Shown here: positions 45,860-54,509 of the stretch, piece by piece | Layout of the letters: each line of letters begins with the position of its first letter | Numbering within the stretch: position 1 is the stretch's first letter | Assembly (NCBI RefSeq): GCF_026626665.1 | Contig: NZ_JAPNKE010000002.1 | Location: 8,514,001 to 8,578,000, forward strand | Source: Nannocystis pusilla | GTDB lineage: Bacteria; Myxococcota_A; Polyangia; Nannocystales; Nannocystaceae | Direction of reading: 5' to 3' | Length of the DNA stretch: 64,000 bases | The notes under the pieces: generated by a model | Seen by the model: only the letters and a program-made list of their open reading frames with translations | What the model was told of the DNA's origin: nothing | The model's database searches: none | Translations under genes and position numbers: made by a program

Positions 45860-46462
45860 ATGGATCGGCCCCCCGCCGCCCTCGTTTTGGCCGCTGCGCT
45901 CGCTCTGGCCGCCTGTAGCGACAACGGCGACGGCCCGACGACGATCGTCACCGGCGCCACCACCGACATCACCAGTCCCGCGACCGGCACGACCGAGGGC
46001 TCGACTTCGAGCAGCAGCGGCGGCAGCGACGCGGGTACCGGCAGCACGACCTCGACCGCGACCACGGAAGCGGGCTCGAGCAGCACGAGCACCTCGAGCA
46101 GCACGAGCAACTCGACGACGACCACCACCGGCGACGAGACGACGACCACCGGCGACGCGAGCAGCACGACGATGCTCGACCCGGTCGAGGCCTGTCTCGC
46201 CGAGGTCGACCCCGGCGACGAGTGCAACGAGTGCATCTGCACCGAATGCCTGATGCAGTGGGACGCGTGCCACGCGGACGAGGGCTGCACGGCGATCCAG
46301 CAGTGCGCGCAGACCAACGGCTGCTACGGCGACGAGTGCGACGCGCCGTGCGCTACCGTCATGAACTTCTACGGCCCTCCCGACAGCCCGTCGATGACCG
46401 CGTGGAAAGCCCTGACCGCCTGCCTCGTCGAGGCGAGCTGCGACCGGAAGTGTCCGTGGTGA
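45860..46462 (+). CDS. Thr/Ser-rich spacer lipoprotein with Cys-rich C-terminal domain (copy 2)
   Basis: The 200 residues from the ATG at 45860 carry the signal LVLAAALALAAC followed by SDNGDG, then a Ser/Thr spacer of about 75 residues. The Cys-rich domain aligns with that of the preceding gene: DECNECICTECLMQWDACHA, TAIQQCAQTNGCYG, CLVEASCDRKCPW. Cysteine positions are largely conserved while the spacer differs, as in tandem duplicates. It converges on the FGE-like gene with a 34-base gap. Confidence 0.83.
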   Translation: MDRPPAALVLAAALALAACSDNGDGPTTIVTGATTDITSPATGTTEGSTSSSSGGSDAGTGSTTSTATTEAGSSSTSTSSSTSNSTTTTTGDETTTTGDASSTTMLDPVEACLAEVDPGDECNECICTECLMQWDACHADEGCTAIQQCAQTNGCYGDECDAPCATVMNFYGPPDSPSMTAWKALTACLVEASCDRKCPW

Positions 46463-46496
46463 ACCTGTCCCTCGGGCCAGATGGCTCCTCCGCGTC

Positions 46497-48077
46497 TCAA
46501 GGATCGTAGGCGCAGCGGAAGCCGAGGTCGGGCCGCCTGTCCTTCAGGTCACGCAGGCGGCGGGCCGTGGTGCGCACGTCGGCGTCGTCGGTCGACAGGA
46601 AGCCGCCGCCGCGGGTGGCGCGGCGGCCGGTGTCGGGTCCGCCCCAGCCGATGTGCTGCTCCTCACCCGTTTGATAGGAGATCTCCGCGCTCGCGGTCCA
46701 CTCCCACACGTTGCCGGCCAGGTCGGCCACCTGGCCGCGGCCGCGGCCGCCGGAGAAGCTGCCGACCCGCGCCGTGCCGACCACCCCGTCGCTCTTGTTG
46801 TGTAACTTGAGCCATGTCGGAGGGGGCATGTCCTTCAGGCCATGTTTGAGCTCGGGCTGCAGCCGCGCCCGCGCCCGCGCGCACTCCTCCCCGCAGGCGT
46901 TGACCAGCCGCGGCCCCGGCTCCTGCTCGCCCCAGGCGTAGGTGCGCTCCTGCTCGCCGCCGCGGGCGGCCCACTCCCACTCGACCTCGGTCGGCAGGCG
47001 GCCGCCGGCCCACTGGCAGTAGGCCGCGGCCTGGTTCCAGCTGATGCAGTTGATCGGGTGGCGGCGCTTGCCCGAGCGGTCGCCGTTGCACTGCGCGCTG
47101 GCCCACTCGAGCTCGGCGGCCGACGTCTTGAAGCGGGCGCTGGTGGCGGCCTCGGAGCACGGGCCCTTGGCGGCGCACGCGGCGTAGTCGGCGACGCGCA
47201 CCTCTTCGCGGTCGAGGCAGAAGTCGGCCACCTCGACCTGGCCGCCGACGCTGGCGCGGAAACGGCCGCCCTCGACCAGCGCCGCGTCACGCGGGCACAC
47301 CTGGCGGGCCCGCGCCGCCGCCACCTCCGCGGGCTCGCGGATCGCCTCGACCTCGACGCGCAGCAGCGCCCGGCAGCGGTTCGGCGGGCCGTCGCCGCGG
47401 TCGTCGCCGCAGGCCCCGAGGTCGCCGTCGCTGCGCACCAGCCCGCGCGCCGCCGACGAGCCGGCCCCGCCGCCCGCGTTCATCCACCCGACCTCCCCGC
47501 GGATCTCCGCACCTGCCTCGGAGGACAGGCGGAACGCCCCGACCGACAGCCCCGAGATCACGTGCGTCGCCCGCTCGCAGTCGCCGCGCAGGTCGACCCG
47601 CGCCGGCCGCCCGTGACCGCCCTGCCAGCGGCCCACCACGGTCATGCCGAGCGTCAGCGCCCCGTGGCGCTCGAGCTCCGCCTCGAGGTTGGCCGCGCCG
47701 AGCGGGATCTTGGCGTACAGGTCGTCGGCCCGCTTGAACACGTAGTCCTCGCGCTTCGGCTGCACGCCCTGGTAGCGGTAGCTGCCCGCCGCGGTGCAGC
47801 CGCGCAGCAGCTCCATCTCGCAGCCGGCGTAGCGGACCGCGACCATCCGCTCGCCCTCGGCCACCAGCGTCTCGAGCTCGCTGCGGTCGTGCGCCGGCCA
47901 CTCGATGATCAGCGGCCGCGCGTGGCTGCGCGCGACCCCGCAGCGGGTCTGGCCCTCCGGCTCGTAGGTCGGCGTCTGGGCCATGGCGCTGGCGAGGTTG
48001 GCGTTGCGGCAACCTGTCCCGGAGGACAGGAGCACGGCGAACCCGAACGCGATCGCGGCCGGACGGGGGGCGGTCAC
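46497..48077 (-). CDS. Lipoprotein with C-terminal FGE-sulfatase (formylglycine-generating enzyme-like) domain
   Basis: The 526 residues start at the GTG at 48077 with a signal and lipobox (AFGFAVLLSSGTGC). The N-terminal 260 residues are of unknown fold (RSHARPLIIEWPAHDRSELE; GALTLGMTVVGRW). The FGE-type domain follows: ASVGGQVEVADFCLDREEVR, HPINCISWNQAAAYCQWAGG, RLPTEVEWEWAARGG, ADLAGNVWEWTAS, RGGGFLSTD and LGFRCAYDP. Between TYAWGEQEPGP and VVGTARVGSF lies an insert (PELKHGLKDMPPPTW) encoded by palindrome DNA. The cysteines of true FGE enzymes are not evident, so it is more likely a binding module. It is downstream of the TlpA-like gene on the same strand. Confidence 0.8.
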   Translation of the reverse strand: MTAPRPAAIAFGFAVLLSSGTGCRNANLASAMAQTPTYEPEGQTRCGVARSHARPLIIEWPAHDRSELETLVAEGERMVAVRYAGCEMELLRGCTAAGSYRYQGVQPKREDYVFKRADDLYAKIPLGAANLEAELERHGALTLGMTVVGRWQGGHGRPARVDLRGDCERATHVISGLSVGAFRLSSEAGAEIRGEVGWMNAGGGAGSSAARGLVRSDGDLGACGDDRGDGPPNRCRALLRVEVEAIREPAEVAAARARQVCPRDAALVEGGRFRASVGGQVEVADFCLDREEVRVADYAACAAKGPCSEAATSARFKTSAAELEWASAQCNGDRSGKRRHPINCISWNQAAAYCQWAGGRLPTEVEWEWAARGGEQERTYAWGEQEPGPRLVNACGEECARARARLQPELKHGLKDMPPPTWLKLHNKSDGVVGTARVGSFSGGRGRGQVADLAGNVWEWTASAEISYQTGEEQHIGWGGPDTGRRATRGGGFLSTDDADVRTTARRLRDLKDRRPDLGFRCAYDP

Positions 48078-48091
48078 GCCGCCAGAGTACC

Positions 48092-48601
48092 TCAATCGCG
48101 CGCGCGGCGGACCGCCGCGACCGCGCGGTTCATCGCGCCGACGCCGTCGCCGGGGAACGAGCGCCAGCGGACCCGCCCGCCGCGGCCCAGGACGAGGGTG
48201 GAGGGGATCTTGTCGACCCGAAAGCGGGCGGTGAGCACGAGGCCGCTGTCGTGGACGACCGGGAAGGCGACCCCGAGCGCGCGCACCATCGCCTGGGTGT
48301 CGCCCGCGAACTCGTCGGCGCCGATGCCGATCACCGCGACGTCGCGCTGGCGCGCGGCCCAGCGCTGGACCTTGGGCAGGTGCTTCCAGCACGGCTCGCA
48401 GTAGCGGGCGAAGAACTCGACCACGACGACCTGGTCGCGCAGCGCCGCGAGGTCGACCACCCGACCGTCGAGGCCCCGCCGCGAGAACTGCGGCGCCGCC
48501 TCGCCCAGCAGGCTGGTCGGCGCCGACGGCGGCATCTCCGGCGGGCGACACCCCGCCGCCACCGCCACGAGCCCCAGCACCCGCCGCCTGCTCCAAGGCA
48601 C
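48092..48601 (-). CDS. TlpA/thioredoxin-like lipoprotein
   Basis: The 169 residues from the GTG at 48601 have a short lipoprotein signal (VLGLVAVAAGC) and a thioredoxin fold. The active-site motif is FFARYCEPCWKHLPKV (C68, C71), followed by VIGIGADEFAGDTQAMVRAL and the cis-Pro loop FRVDKIPSTLVLG. It is a periplasmic thiol-disulfide oxidoreductase, probably reducing. It could serve the Cys-rich lipoproteins encoded nearby, which is an inference from location. It ends 14 bases before the FGE-like gene start. Confidence 0.88.
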   Translation of the reverse strand: MPWSRRRVLGLVAVAAGCRPPEMPPSAPTSLLGEAAPQFSRRGLDGRVVDLAALRDQVVVVEFFARYCEPCWKHLPKVQRWAARQRDVAVIGIGADEFAGDTQAMVRALGVAFPVVHDSGLVLTARFRVDKIPSTLVLGRGGRVRWRSFPGDGVGAMNRAVAAVRRARD

Positions 48602-48810
48602 GGCTCTCCTGTACCGCGAACCCGCCCGCCCGCGAAAGCCCGGCGGCGACGGATCCGCCCGACCAGATGTCTCTCGGGACAGCTCACGGCGCGCGCCCCC
48701 GAACTTGACCCTCCGGCAGATTCCCCCGCCCAGGCCGCCCTAGTAGCCCCTATTGTGTCCATCGCGCAAATTTTGCACGCCGTCTTCCGGCGCTGAGGAG
48801 GGTCCTCCAC

Positions 48811-50637
48811 GTGGTAGTGTCGGCGGCCTCACCCGATGTTGGCACCCGAGGCGCTCGACTTCAGCCGCGTCCCCCCGAGCTCGGCAGCCACGTCGGCTGG
48901 CTCTGTCTGGCGGTGGTGGTGGCGACGCTGGCGTGGGCGGCGACGCGGATGGAGTCGGTGCGCCGCAGCCTGCTCGGGCTCGAGGACCCGCGCATGTTCG
49001 CGACCCTGCGGATCGGCACCGCGCTGATGACGATCCAGTGCTTCTGGAACCTGAAGCCGTACTGGCGCATGTTGTGGAGCGACGAGGGCCTCTACGACCT
49101 CGACGAGATCCGCTCGCGGTTCGGCAGCTCGGCGCTGATGGGCTGGACCCCGGAGGACGGCTTCCTCGACCACTGGGCTGTCCTCAAGTACCTGTGGGGC
49201 AAGCACTCGCTGTTCTACTTCTGGTCGTCGCCCGACGGCGTCGAGTGGGTGATGTACGGCATCTTCGGCGTGCTGCTGCTGTACGCCTTCGGGGTGCTGT
49301 CGCGGCTCACCGGCGTGCTCAGCTGGCTGCTGGTGTGCAGCGTCTACAACCACAACGGGCTCTACCTCGAGGGCACCGACACGGTGTACCGCACGCTGTG
49401 GTGGGTGCTGATCTTCGCCCGCACCGGCGACGCGTGGAGCGTCGACAACTGGGTCCGCTGCAAGCTGCTGCGCCGGGCCGGCAAGCTGCAGGAGGTCGGC
49501 GAGCCGGCGCAGCCGGGCAAGCAGCCCGTCTACCGCCTGGTCCCGAGCTGGCCGCGCTACCTCATCATGGCCCAGCTGGTGGCGATCTACACCGCCACGG
49601 GCATCGTCAAGACCGGCAACGTGTGGGTCCAGGGCGACGCGCTGTACTACGCGCTCAACATGGACCACTTCTATCGCTTCGAGGACTGGACGCAGCAGGT
49701 CTCGGCGATCTTCGGGACCAACCTGTTCCGGCTGATGACGTGGGTGACGCGCTGGTGGGAGGAGCACTTCGCGATCGCCATGCTCGGGGCGATCGTCGGG
49801 TTCCAGCTGCGCCACCGCGACCAGCCGTGGTTTGTCGCCCAGGACCGGCCATGGCGTCGCTGGCTCGGCCGCGTCGCGCTCGTCCTCGGCTACCTCGCGC
49901 TCTACCGCATCAGCGTGCTCGCCTACCCGTACGTGGGCGAGCTGCCGAAGAACCAGCCCGAGCAGGTGGCGACGATCGTCAGCAGCGGGATCTTCCGCGT
50001 GCACATCACCATGGGCGTGGTGGTGCCGCTGCTCGTCGCGGCCTGGTTCGCGCTCGGGCGCTGGCCGCTGAAGGTGCGTCGGTGGACGATCGATCAGTCG
50101 TTCGTGCAGCGCTGGCTGCTCGGGCGCCGGCTGTGGCTGACCCTCGGGGTCGTCTTCCACGGCTTCCTGATCCTGTTCATGAACATCGGCATGTTCCCGT
50201 TCATCATGCTGATGGTCTACGTCGCGTGGCTGCGCGGCGAGGAGATCGCCGCGGCCCTGCACTGGGTGTGGCGGCAGCTCCGGCGCACCGGCCTGCGACG
50301 GGTCTTGCCGGCGAGCGGCGAGCAGTGGTTCGGCCCGGCCCAGCGGCCCGAGGACCTGCCCGCGCGGGGCAGCAAGATCGCCGACGCCGTCGTCGTCGTC
50401 CTCGGCCTGCTGCTCCTGGCCATCATCTACAAGCGGATCGGCGGCGACCGTGACGTCGGCGGCCTCGTCTACGCCTGGCTCGGCCTGGTCGCCGCCGTCG
50501 CTCTGGTGTTCCGCTTCGCGGCCCGGCGTCTTCGGCATGTCTTCAAAAACATGTCCGAAGTGCCACACAGCGCCGCGCTCGGGGGAGCGCCGGGGCTGGC
50601 CGGGGGCGCGCTGTACCGGGCAGTCGCTCCGGCCTGA
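48811..50637 (+). CDS. HTTM-domain (vitamin K-dependent carboxylase-like) membrane protein, copy 1
   Basis: The 608 residues from the GTG at 48811 follow GAGGAGG. Multiple membrane helices show the HTTM pattern: DPRMFATLRIGTALMTIQCF, YWRMLWSDEGLYDLDEIRSR, YNHNGLYLEGTDTVYRTLWW, LVAIYTATGIVKTGNVWVQG, YYALNMDHFYRFEDWTQQVS, and FHGFLILFMNIGMFPFIMLM. HTTM proteins are related to gamma-glutamyl carboxylase, but most bacterial members have no known reaction. The stop overlaps the ATG of the partner gene (TGATG). A Lys/Met-rich stretch near the C terminus is encoded by palindrome sequence (around 50535-50556). Confidence 0.85.
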   Translation: MVVSAASPDVGTRGARLQPRPPELGSHVGWLCLAVVVATLAWAATRMESVRRSLLGLEDPRMFATLRIGTALMTIQCFWNLKPYWRMLWSDEGLYDLDEIRSRFGSSALMGWTPEDGFLDHWAVLKYLWGKHSLFYFWSSPDGVEWVMYGIFGVLLLYAFGVLSRLTGVLSWLLVCSVYNHNGLYLEGTDTVYRTLWWVLIFARTGDAWSVDNWVRCKLLRRAGKLQEVGEPAQPGKQPVYRLVPSWPRYLIMAQLVAIYTATGIVKTGNVWVQGDALYYALNMDHFYRFEDWTQQVSAIFGTNLFRLMTWVTRWWEEHFAIAMLGAIVGFQLRHRDQPWFVAQDRPWRRWLGRVALVLGYLALYRISVLAYPYVGELPKNQPEQVATIVSSGIFRVHITMGVVVPLLVAAWFALGRWPLKVRRWTIDQSFVQRWLLGRRLWLTLGVVFHGFLILFMNIGMFPFIMLMVYVAWLRGEEIAAALHWVWRQLRRTGLRRVLPASGEQWFGPAQRPEDLPARGSKIADAVVVVLGLLLLAIIYKRIGGDRDVGGLVYAWLGLVAAVALVFRFAARRLRHVFKNMSEVPHSAALGGAPGLAGGALYRAVAPA

Positions 50638-51488
50638 TGACCTGGCACTTCTGCGCCGTCGGCCTGAGCCTGTTCCCCGGCAGCAACATCTTCAGCCAGT
50701 GGCGGTCGGCCGCGCGCGGCGTGTTCGGCAGCTACCTCAGCGTCACCGGCACCTCGCAGAGCTGGAACATGTTCGCGCCCAACCCGCCGCGGGCCAACAC
50801 CTTCATGAAGACGGTGGTGGTGCTGCCGGACGGGACCCGCTGGGACATCGGCTACAACAGCTACAGCTACCGCCCGTTCCCGTGGATCTACAACGACCGC
50901 ATGCGCAAGATGCATCGGCGCATGATCGGCAAGGGCAAGTCGTACCTGCGGCCGTGGTCGTTCTTCGTCTGCCGCAACTGGTTCCTCGACTACGGCACCC
51001 CCGCGGCCAAGGTCGAGATGTGGCGGATCACCACGAAGATCCCCACCCCCGAGCAGGTCGCCACCAAGGGCTGGTACCGGCCCAAGGACCTCAAGGCCAC
51101 CCACGAGCTGGTCGAGTCGCACAGCTGCCTCAAGAACGGCCAGCTGCCCGCGTTCATGAAGCAGCGCTACGGCCTCGAGCTCGACGAGGCCGACCAGCGC
51201 GAGCTCGAGGCCGCCCGGGACAAGCAGGCCCGCCAGGCCGAGCAGCGCCGGCGCAATGGGCCTCTCGCCGCGACTGGGGCGGGAGCCCCCAGCCCCGCAC
51301 CCCCAGCGTCAACCCGCCTGCCGCCGCGCAGGAGCAGCCGCCGCCCGAGCCGGCCCGCGGCGCCGAGGACGGCGATGGCGAGTAGAATCGATCGCCGCGA
51401 GCGACCCGCCCGGGTCGCGGAGGACCTCGAGCTCCCCCTTTGTAAATTATCCTTGGACTTTCGTGATGGCTTACGGGACATGGCTTGA
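50637..51488 (+). CDS. HTTM-partner protein (DUF5819-like), copy 1; C terminus uncertain
   Basis: The 283-residue reading starts at the ATG overlapping the HTTM stop. The signature block is TGTSQSWNMFAPNPPRANTF with VVVLPDGTRWDIGYNSYSYR, then YNDRMRKMHRRMIGKG and WFLDYGTPAAKVEMWRITTK. It matches the second partner downstream. After about 51250 this frame is Arg/Pro-rich. The overlapping frame ending at 51385 reads like a natural tail (NPPAAAQEQPPPEPARGAED), similar in style to copy 2, so an indel near 51250 and a true end at 51385 are likely. One hydrophobic segment lies at the N terminus. Function unknown. Confidence 0.7.
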   Translation: MTWHFCAVGLSLFPGSNIFSQWRSAARGVFGSYLSVTGTSQSWNMFAPNPPRANTFMKTVVVLPDGTRWDIGYNSYSYRPFPWIYNDRMRKMHRRMIGKGKSYLRPWSFFVCRNWFLDYGTPAAKVEMWRITTKIPTPEQVATKGWYRPKDLKATHELVESHSCLKNGQLPAFMKQRYGLELDEADQRELEAARDKQARQAEQRRRNGPLAATGAGAPSPAPPASTRLPPRRSSRRPSRPAAPRTAMASRIDRRERPARVAEDLELPLCKLSLDFRDGLRDMA

Positions 51489-51638
51489 GAGACATATCGG
51501 ACCGGGCCCCCGGCGAGCAGGGGCTCGCGGGATCGGGGTGGCGCGCGGGACATGGCTCGAAGGACAGGACGGTCCGCGCACCGGTCGAGCGGAGGCTCGC
51601 GGGATGGCGTGCGGGACATGTCTCGAGGAGCATGTGCG
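51389..51638. repeat. Palindrome-rich spacer inside the HTTM cluster
   Basis: About 250 bases upstream of the second partner gene contain several GGACATG/GGACAGG half sites and imperfect palindromes (near 51476, 51547, 51562, 51612 and 51624) and an unusually AT-rich patch (TGTAAATTATCCTTGG, near 51440). It may carry a promoter for the downstream pair. Confidence 0.5.
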
Positions 51639-52607
51639 ATGAGCCAGGCGGCCGAGCAGCCCGCTTCGCGGCTGGCCGACGCGCTGCTGCGCGCGCCCGC
51701 GGCCGAGGACCCGTCCGACGAGCCGTGGGCCTACCGCGGGTGGGCGGCGCTGCTGGTCAGCCTGTTCATCCTCTATCACACGGTCGCGCTGCTGCAGCAC
51801 ACCACGCCGGCGGCCGGGCTGGCGGAGCGGTTCAACCGCAAGCTGGCGGGGTTCCTGCGCGCGGGCGCGTACATGCGGGCCACCTCGAGCGTGCAGAGCT
51901 GGGCGATGTTCGCCCCCAACCCACACCGGACCAACCAGTTCTTGCAGGTGCGGGTGGTGACGCAGGACGGCGAGGAGCTCGACCTGCTGCACGACATCTA
52001 CGGCCGGCGCGACTACCCGTACTTCTTCTACGACCGGATGGGCAAGATCAACCGCCGGCTGCTCGAGCAGGAGCGCTACCAGTCGCCGTACGCCGCGTGG
52101 GTCTGCCGCGAGTGGGCGCGCACCCACGGGGGCGAGGCGCCGGTGCGGATCAACTTCACCAAGATGTGGACGAAGGTGCCGCCGCCGGACAAGGCGATCG
52201 CCACCATGGGCTTCGACCCGTTCGCGCTCAAGCTGTACAAGGAGCCGCTCAAGGGCTTCGACTGCGCCACCACCCCGCACGCGCAGCTGCCGAACGACAT
52301 CCGCGCGCGCTACGGCTTCACGCCGCTGCCGGACGGCGCGTTCGTCGACATCGAGGAGAACACCTGGCGCGACCGGGCCGACGCGAAGGCGCGGATCCTC
52401 CAGCGCCGGCGGGCCGCCGACGCGGGGCGCGGCAAGGCGCCCGCGGGCAAGGCCGCGCGGGGCGAGGACGCGGCGCCGCCGGCGGAGGGCGGGGCCGAGG
52501 GTGCGCCGGGCGAAGGTGGCGGGGCCGAGGGCGCGCCCGGCGACGAGCCGGCGCTGGCGAACGAGGGCGGCAACGAGGGCGGCGGGGCCGACGGGGGTGG
52601 TGACTGA
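51639..52607 (+). CDS. HTTM-partner protein (DUF5819-like), copy 2
   Basis: The 322 residues start at the ATG at 51639 (MSQAAEQPASRLADALLRAP). One membrane helix is near residue 40 (WAALLVSLFILYHTVALLQH). The shared block is ATSSVQSWAMFAPNPHRTNQ with VRVVTQDGEELDLLHDIYGR, then YFFYDRMGKINRRLLEQERY and VRINFTKMWTKVPPPDKAIA. The last 70 residues are an acidic Gly/Ala/Pro/Glu tail. It is paralogous to the preceding partner. The stop overlaps the start of the second HTTM gene (TGATG). Confidence 0.8.
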   Translation: MSQAAEQPASRLADALLRAPAAEDPSDEPWAYRGWAALLVSLFILYHTVALLQHTTPAAGLAERFNRKLAGFLRAGAYMRATSSVQSWAMFAPNPHRTNQFLQVRVVTQDGEELDLLHDIYGRRDYPYFFYDRMGKINRRLLEQERYQSPYAAWVCREWARTHGGEAPVRINFTKMWTKVPPPDKAIATMGFDPFALKLYKEPLKGFDCATTPHAQLPNDIRARYGFTPLPDGAFVDIEENTWRDRADAKARILQRRRAADAGRGKAPAGKAARGEDAAPPAEGGAEGAPGEGGGAEGAPGDEPALANEGGNEGGGADGGGD

Positions 52608-54388
52608 TGCTGGCCGCGCTGCTCGCCCCGGCCAAGGCGCCCGCGGTCGACCTGTCGGCGCACATGTCCCTTGCGACAGGTGCGCTGTGGCTCGGCCTCG
52701 GCTGCGCGGTCGCGTTCTTCCTCGTCCGGCCGGAGCTGTGGCGGCGGCTGTGGCTCGAGCGGGTCGATCCGCGGCCGGCGGGGCTGTTCCGGATCGTCTT
52801 CGGCGTGGTGGTGCTGTGGACGCTGCTCGACCTGATCCCGCTGCTGCGCTTCTTGTTCACCGACGAGGGCCTGTGGCTGCCGGCGATGGCGCGCAAGAAC
52901 TACGGCGGCGAGCTGCGGCGGCTGTGGGACCCGGAGTACGGCTTCGAGAGCTGGTGGAGCGTCGTCCCGGCGCTGTGGGCCAAGTTCTCGCTGTTCCACC
53001 TGCGCGCCGACCCGGCCTTCGTGTGGGCGGTGTTCGGCCTGACCTGCGCCAGCGTCACCGCCATGATCCTCGGCGTCAAGACGCGCCTCAGCACGCTGCT
53101 CAGCTGGTTTCTCGTCAACACCTTCTACAGCTACAGCCCGGTCTTCTACAGCGGCGGCGACACCGTCCTGCGGGTGTTCCTGTTCCTCGGCCTGCTCACT
53201 CGCTGGGGCGAGGCCTACTCGCTCGACGCCTGGTGGCGACGCAAGCGCGAGCTCCTGGGCGGCAGCCTCGTCGTCCCCGCGCTGCGCAAGATCCCCGCGT
53301 GGCCGCTGCGGCTGATGATGCTGCAGCTCGCCATCATCTACTGCGCCACCGGGGCGCTCAAGAGCGGCCTCACCTGGTTCGACGGCACCGCGCTTTATTA
53401 CGCGCTGAGCCTCGACCACTTCTACCGCCACCCGGTCCAGATCCAGATCGCCACGTTCCTGCACTGGATCGGCTTCTTGCCGCTCTCGACGTGGGTCACC
53501 AAGGCGTGGGAGACCCTGTTCCCGCTGGCGCTCGTCGGGGTGGCGCTGCGCCGGTTCGAACGCGAGGTGTCCGCAGGGACATGGCCGAAGGTGCAGGCGT
53601 GGCGCCGGCTGCTGTCGTACGCGCTGATCGCCGCGGTCGTCGGCGTGCTGGCGTACGTGGGCGGATTGACCGCCTGGTACTACTACAGCCCGGGCGAGGC
53701 GCCGGTGGCGATCACCCGCCAGCAGGCGCAGGCGCTCGTGGTCGCGGGGGTGCTGGCGTTCCCGGCGCTGCTGCTGGGTGCGTACTCGTGGCTGCGAGCC
53801 CGCCGGCCGCGGGCCCACGCGTGGGTGCTGCGGTGGCTGTGCGGCAAGCGGCTGTGGCTGGGGCTCGGCGTCGTCATGCACCTGGTGATCGACGTGGCCA
53901 TGAACGTCGGGACCTTCGTGCAGGTGATGCTGGCGGTCTACATCCCGTGGCTGTCGGCGAGCGAGCTCGACGCGGTGTGGCGCACGCTGATGTCGCGCCC
54001 GCTCGGCGAGGGCGAGGGCGACCGACCGAAGCACAAGCCGGGCTGGAAGGCCTCGCTGCTGCGCCCGCTCGACCGTCTGCGCTACCGCGGCCCGCGCGAG
54101 CCGTACGTGGTCCATCACGCGGCCGACGAGGCGTCGATCCGCCGGGTCGCGCTGCTGCGCATGTGGGACCTCGGCGCGCGCCTGCGCTTCGAGACCGATC
54201 CGTCCGTGCCCGCGGGCGCGCTGGTGATCGTCACACCCGACGTCAAGACGCGCCAGGCCGGCGCCGAGGCCGGGCGCGCGCTGGTGCCGATCCTGCCCGG
54301 CTTCTGGTGGCTGTACCCGTGGTGCCTCGCGCCCGGGCTGCGCACCCTGGCCGGGCGCGTGGTCTTGCGGACCTTCGAACTGCGCTGA
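52607..54388 (+). CDS. HTTM-domain membrane protein, copy 2, with a C-terminal DUF393-like domain lacking the DCC cysteines
   Basis: The 593 residues have the same helix pattern as copy 1: FRIVFGVVVLWTLLDLIPLL, WFLVNTFYSYSPVFYSGGDT, LMMLQLAIIYCATGALKSGL, YYALSLDHFYRHPVQIQIAT, MHLVIDVAMNVGTFVQVMLA. After about residue 500 a C-terminal unit (PYVVHHAADEASIRRVALLR; LVIVTPDVKTRQAGAEAGRA; ILPGFWWLYPWCLAPGLRTL) resembles the DCC/DUF393 thiol-oxidoreductase-like family that often accompanies HTTM. The expected D-x-x-C-x-x-C start is replaced by HHAADEAS, so it cannot use that redox pair. It closes the four-gene coupled cluster. Confidence 0.82.
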   Translation: MLAALLAPAKAPAVDLSAHMSLATGALWLGLGCAVAFFLVRPELWRRLWLERVDPRPAGLFRIVFGVVVLWTLLDLIPLLRFLFTDEGLWLPAMARKNYGGELRRLWDPEYGFESWWSVVPALWAKFSLFHLRADPAFVWAVFGLTCASVTAMILGVKTRLSTLLSWFLVNTFYSYSPVFYSGGDTVLRVFLFLGLLTRWGEAYSLDAWWRRKRELLGGSLVVPALRKIPAWPLRLMMLQLAIIYCATGALKSGLTWFDGTALYYALSLDHFYRHPVQIQIATFLHWIGFLPLSTWVTKAWETLFPLALVGVALRRFEREVSAGTWPKVQAWRRLLSYALIAAVVGVLAYVGGLTAWYYYSPGEAPVAITRQQAQALVVAGVLAFPALLLGAYSWLRARRPRAHAWVLRWLCGKRLWLGLGVVMHLVIDVAMNVGTFVQVMLAVYIPWLSASELDAVWRTLMSRPLGEGEGDRPKHKPGWKASLLRPLDRLRYRGPREPYVVHHAADEASIRRVALLRMWDLGARLRFETDPSVPAGALVIVTPDVKTRQAGAEAGRALVPILPGFWWLYPWCLAPGLRTLAGRVVLRTFELR

Positions 54389-54413
54389 GCCACGCCCGCT
54401 GACGGGGCCCCAC

Positions 54414-54433
54414 GAGCTCGTCGCTACGAGCTC
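54414..54433. terminator. Stem-loop between convergent genes
   Basis: GAGCTCGT and ACGAGCTC pair perfectly around a 4-base loop 26 bases after the HTTM stop. It precedes the convergent lipoprotein gene, which ends at 54510. No T-tract is present. Confidence 0.5.
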
Positions 54434-54509
54434 TGAGCTCCTGCGAGGCGCCAGCGCTGTGACGCTCCTCGCTCGCCGAGAGCGGCGGCGGACGAGCGAG
54501 GCGCGCGGA

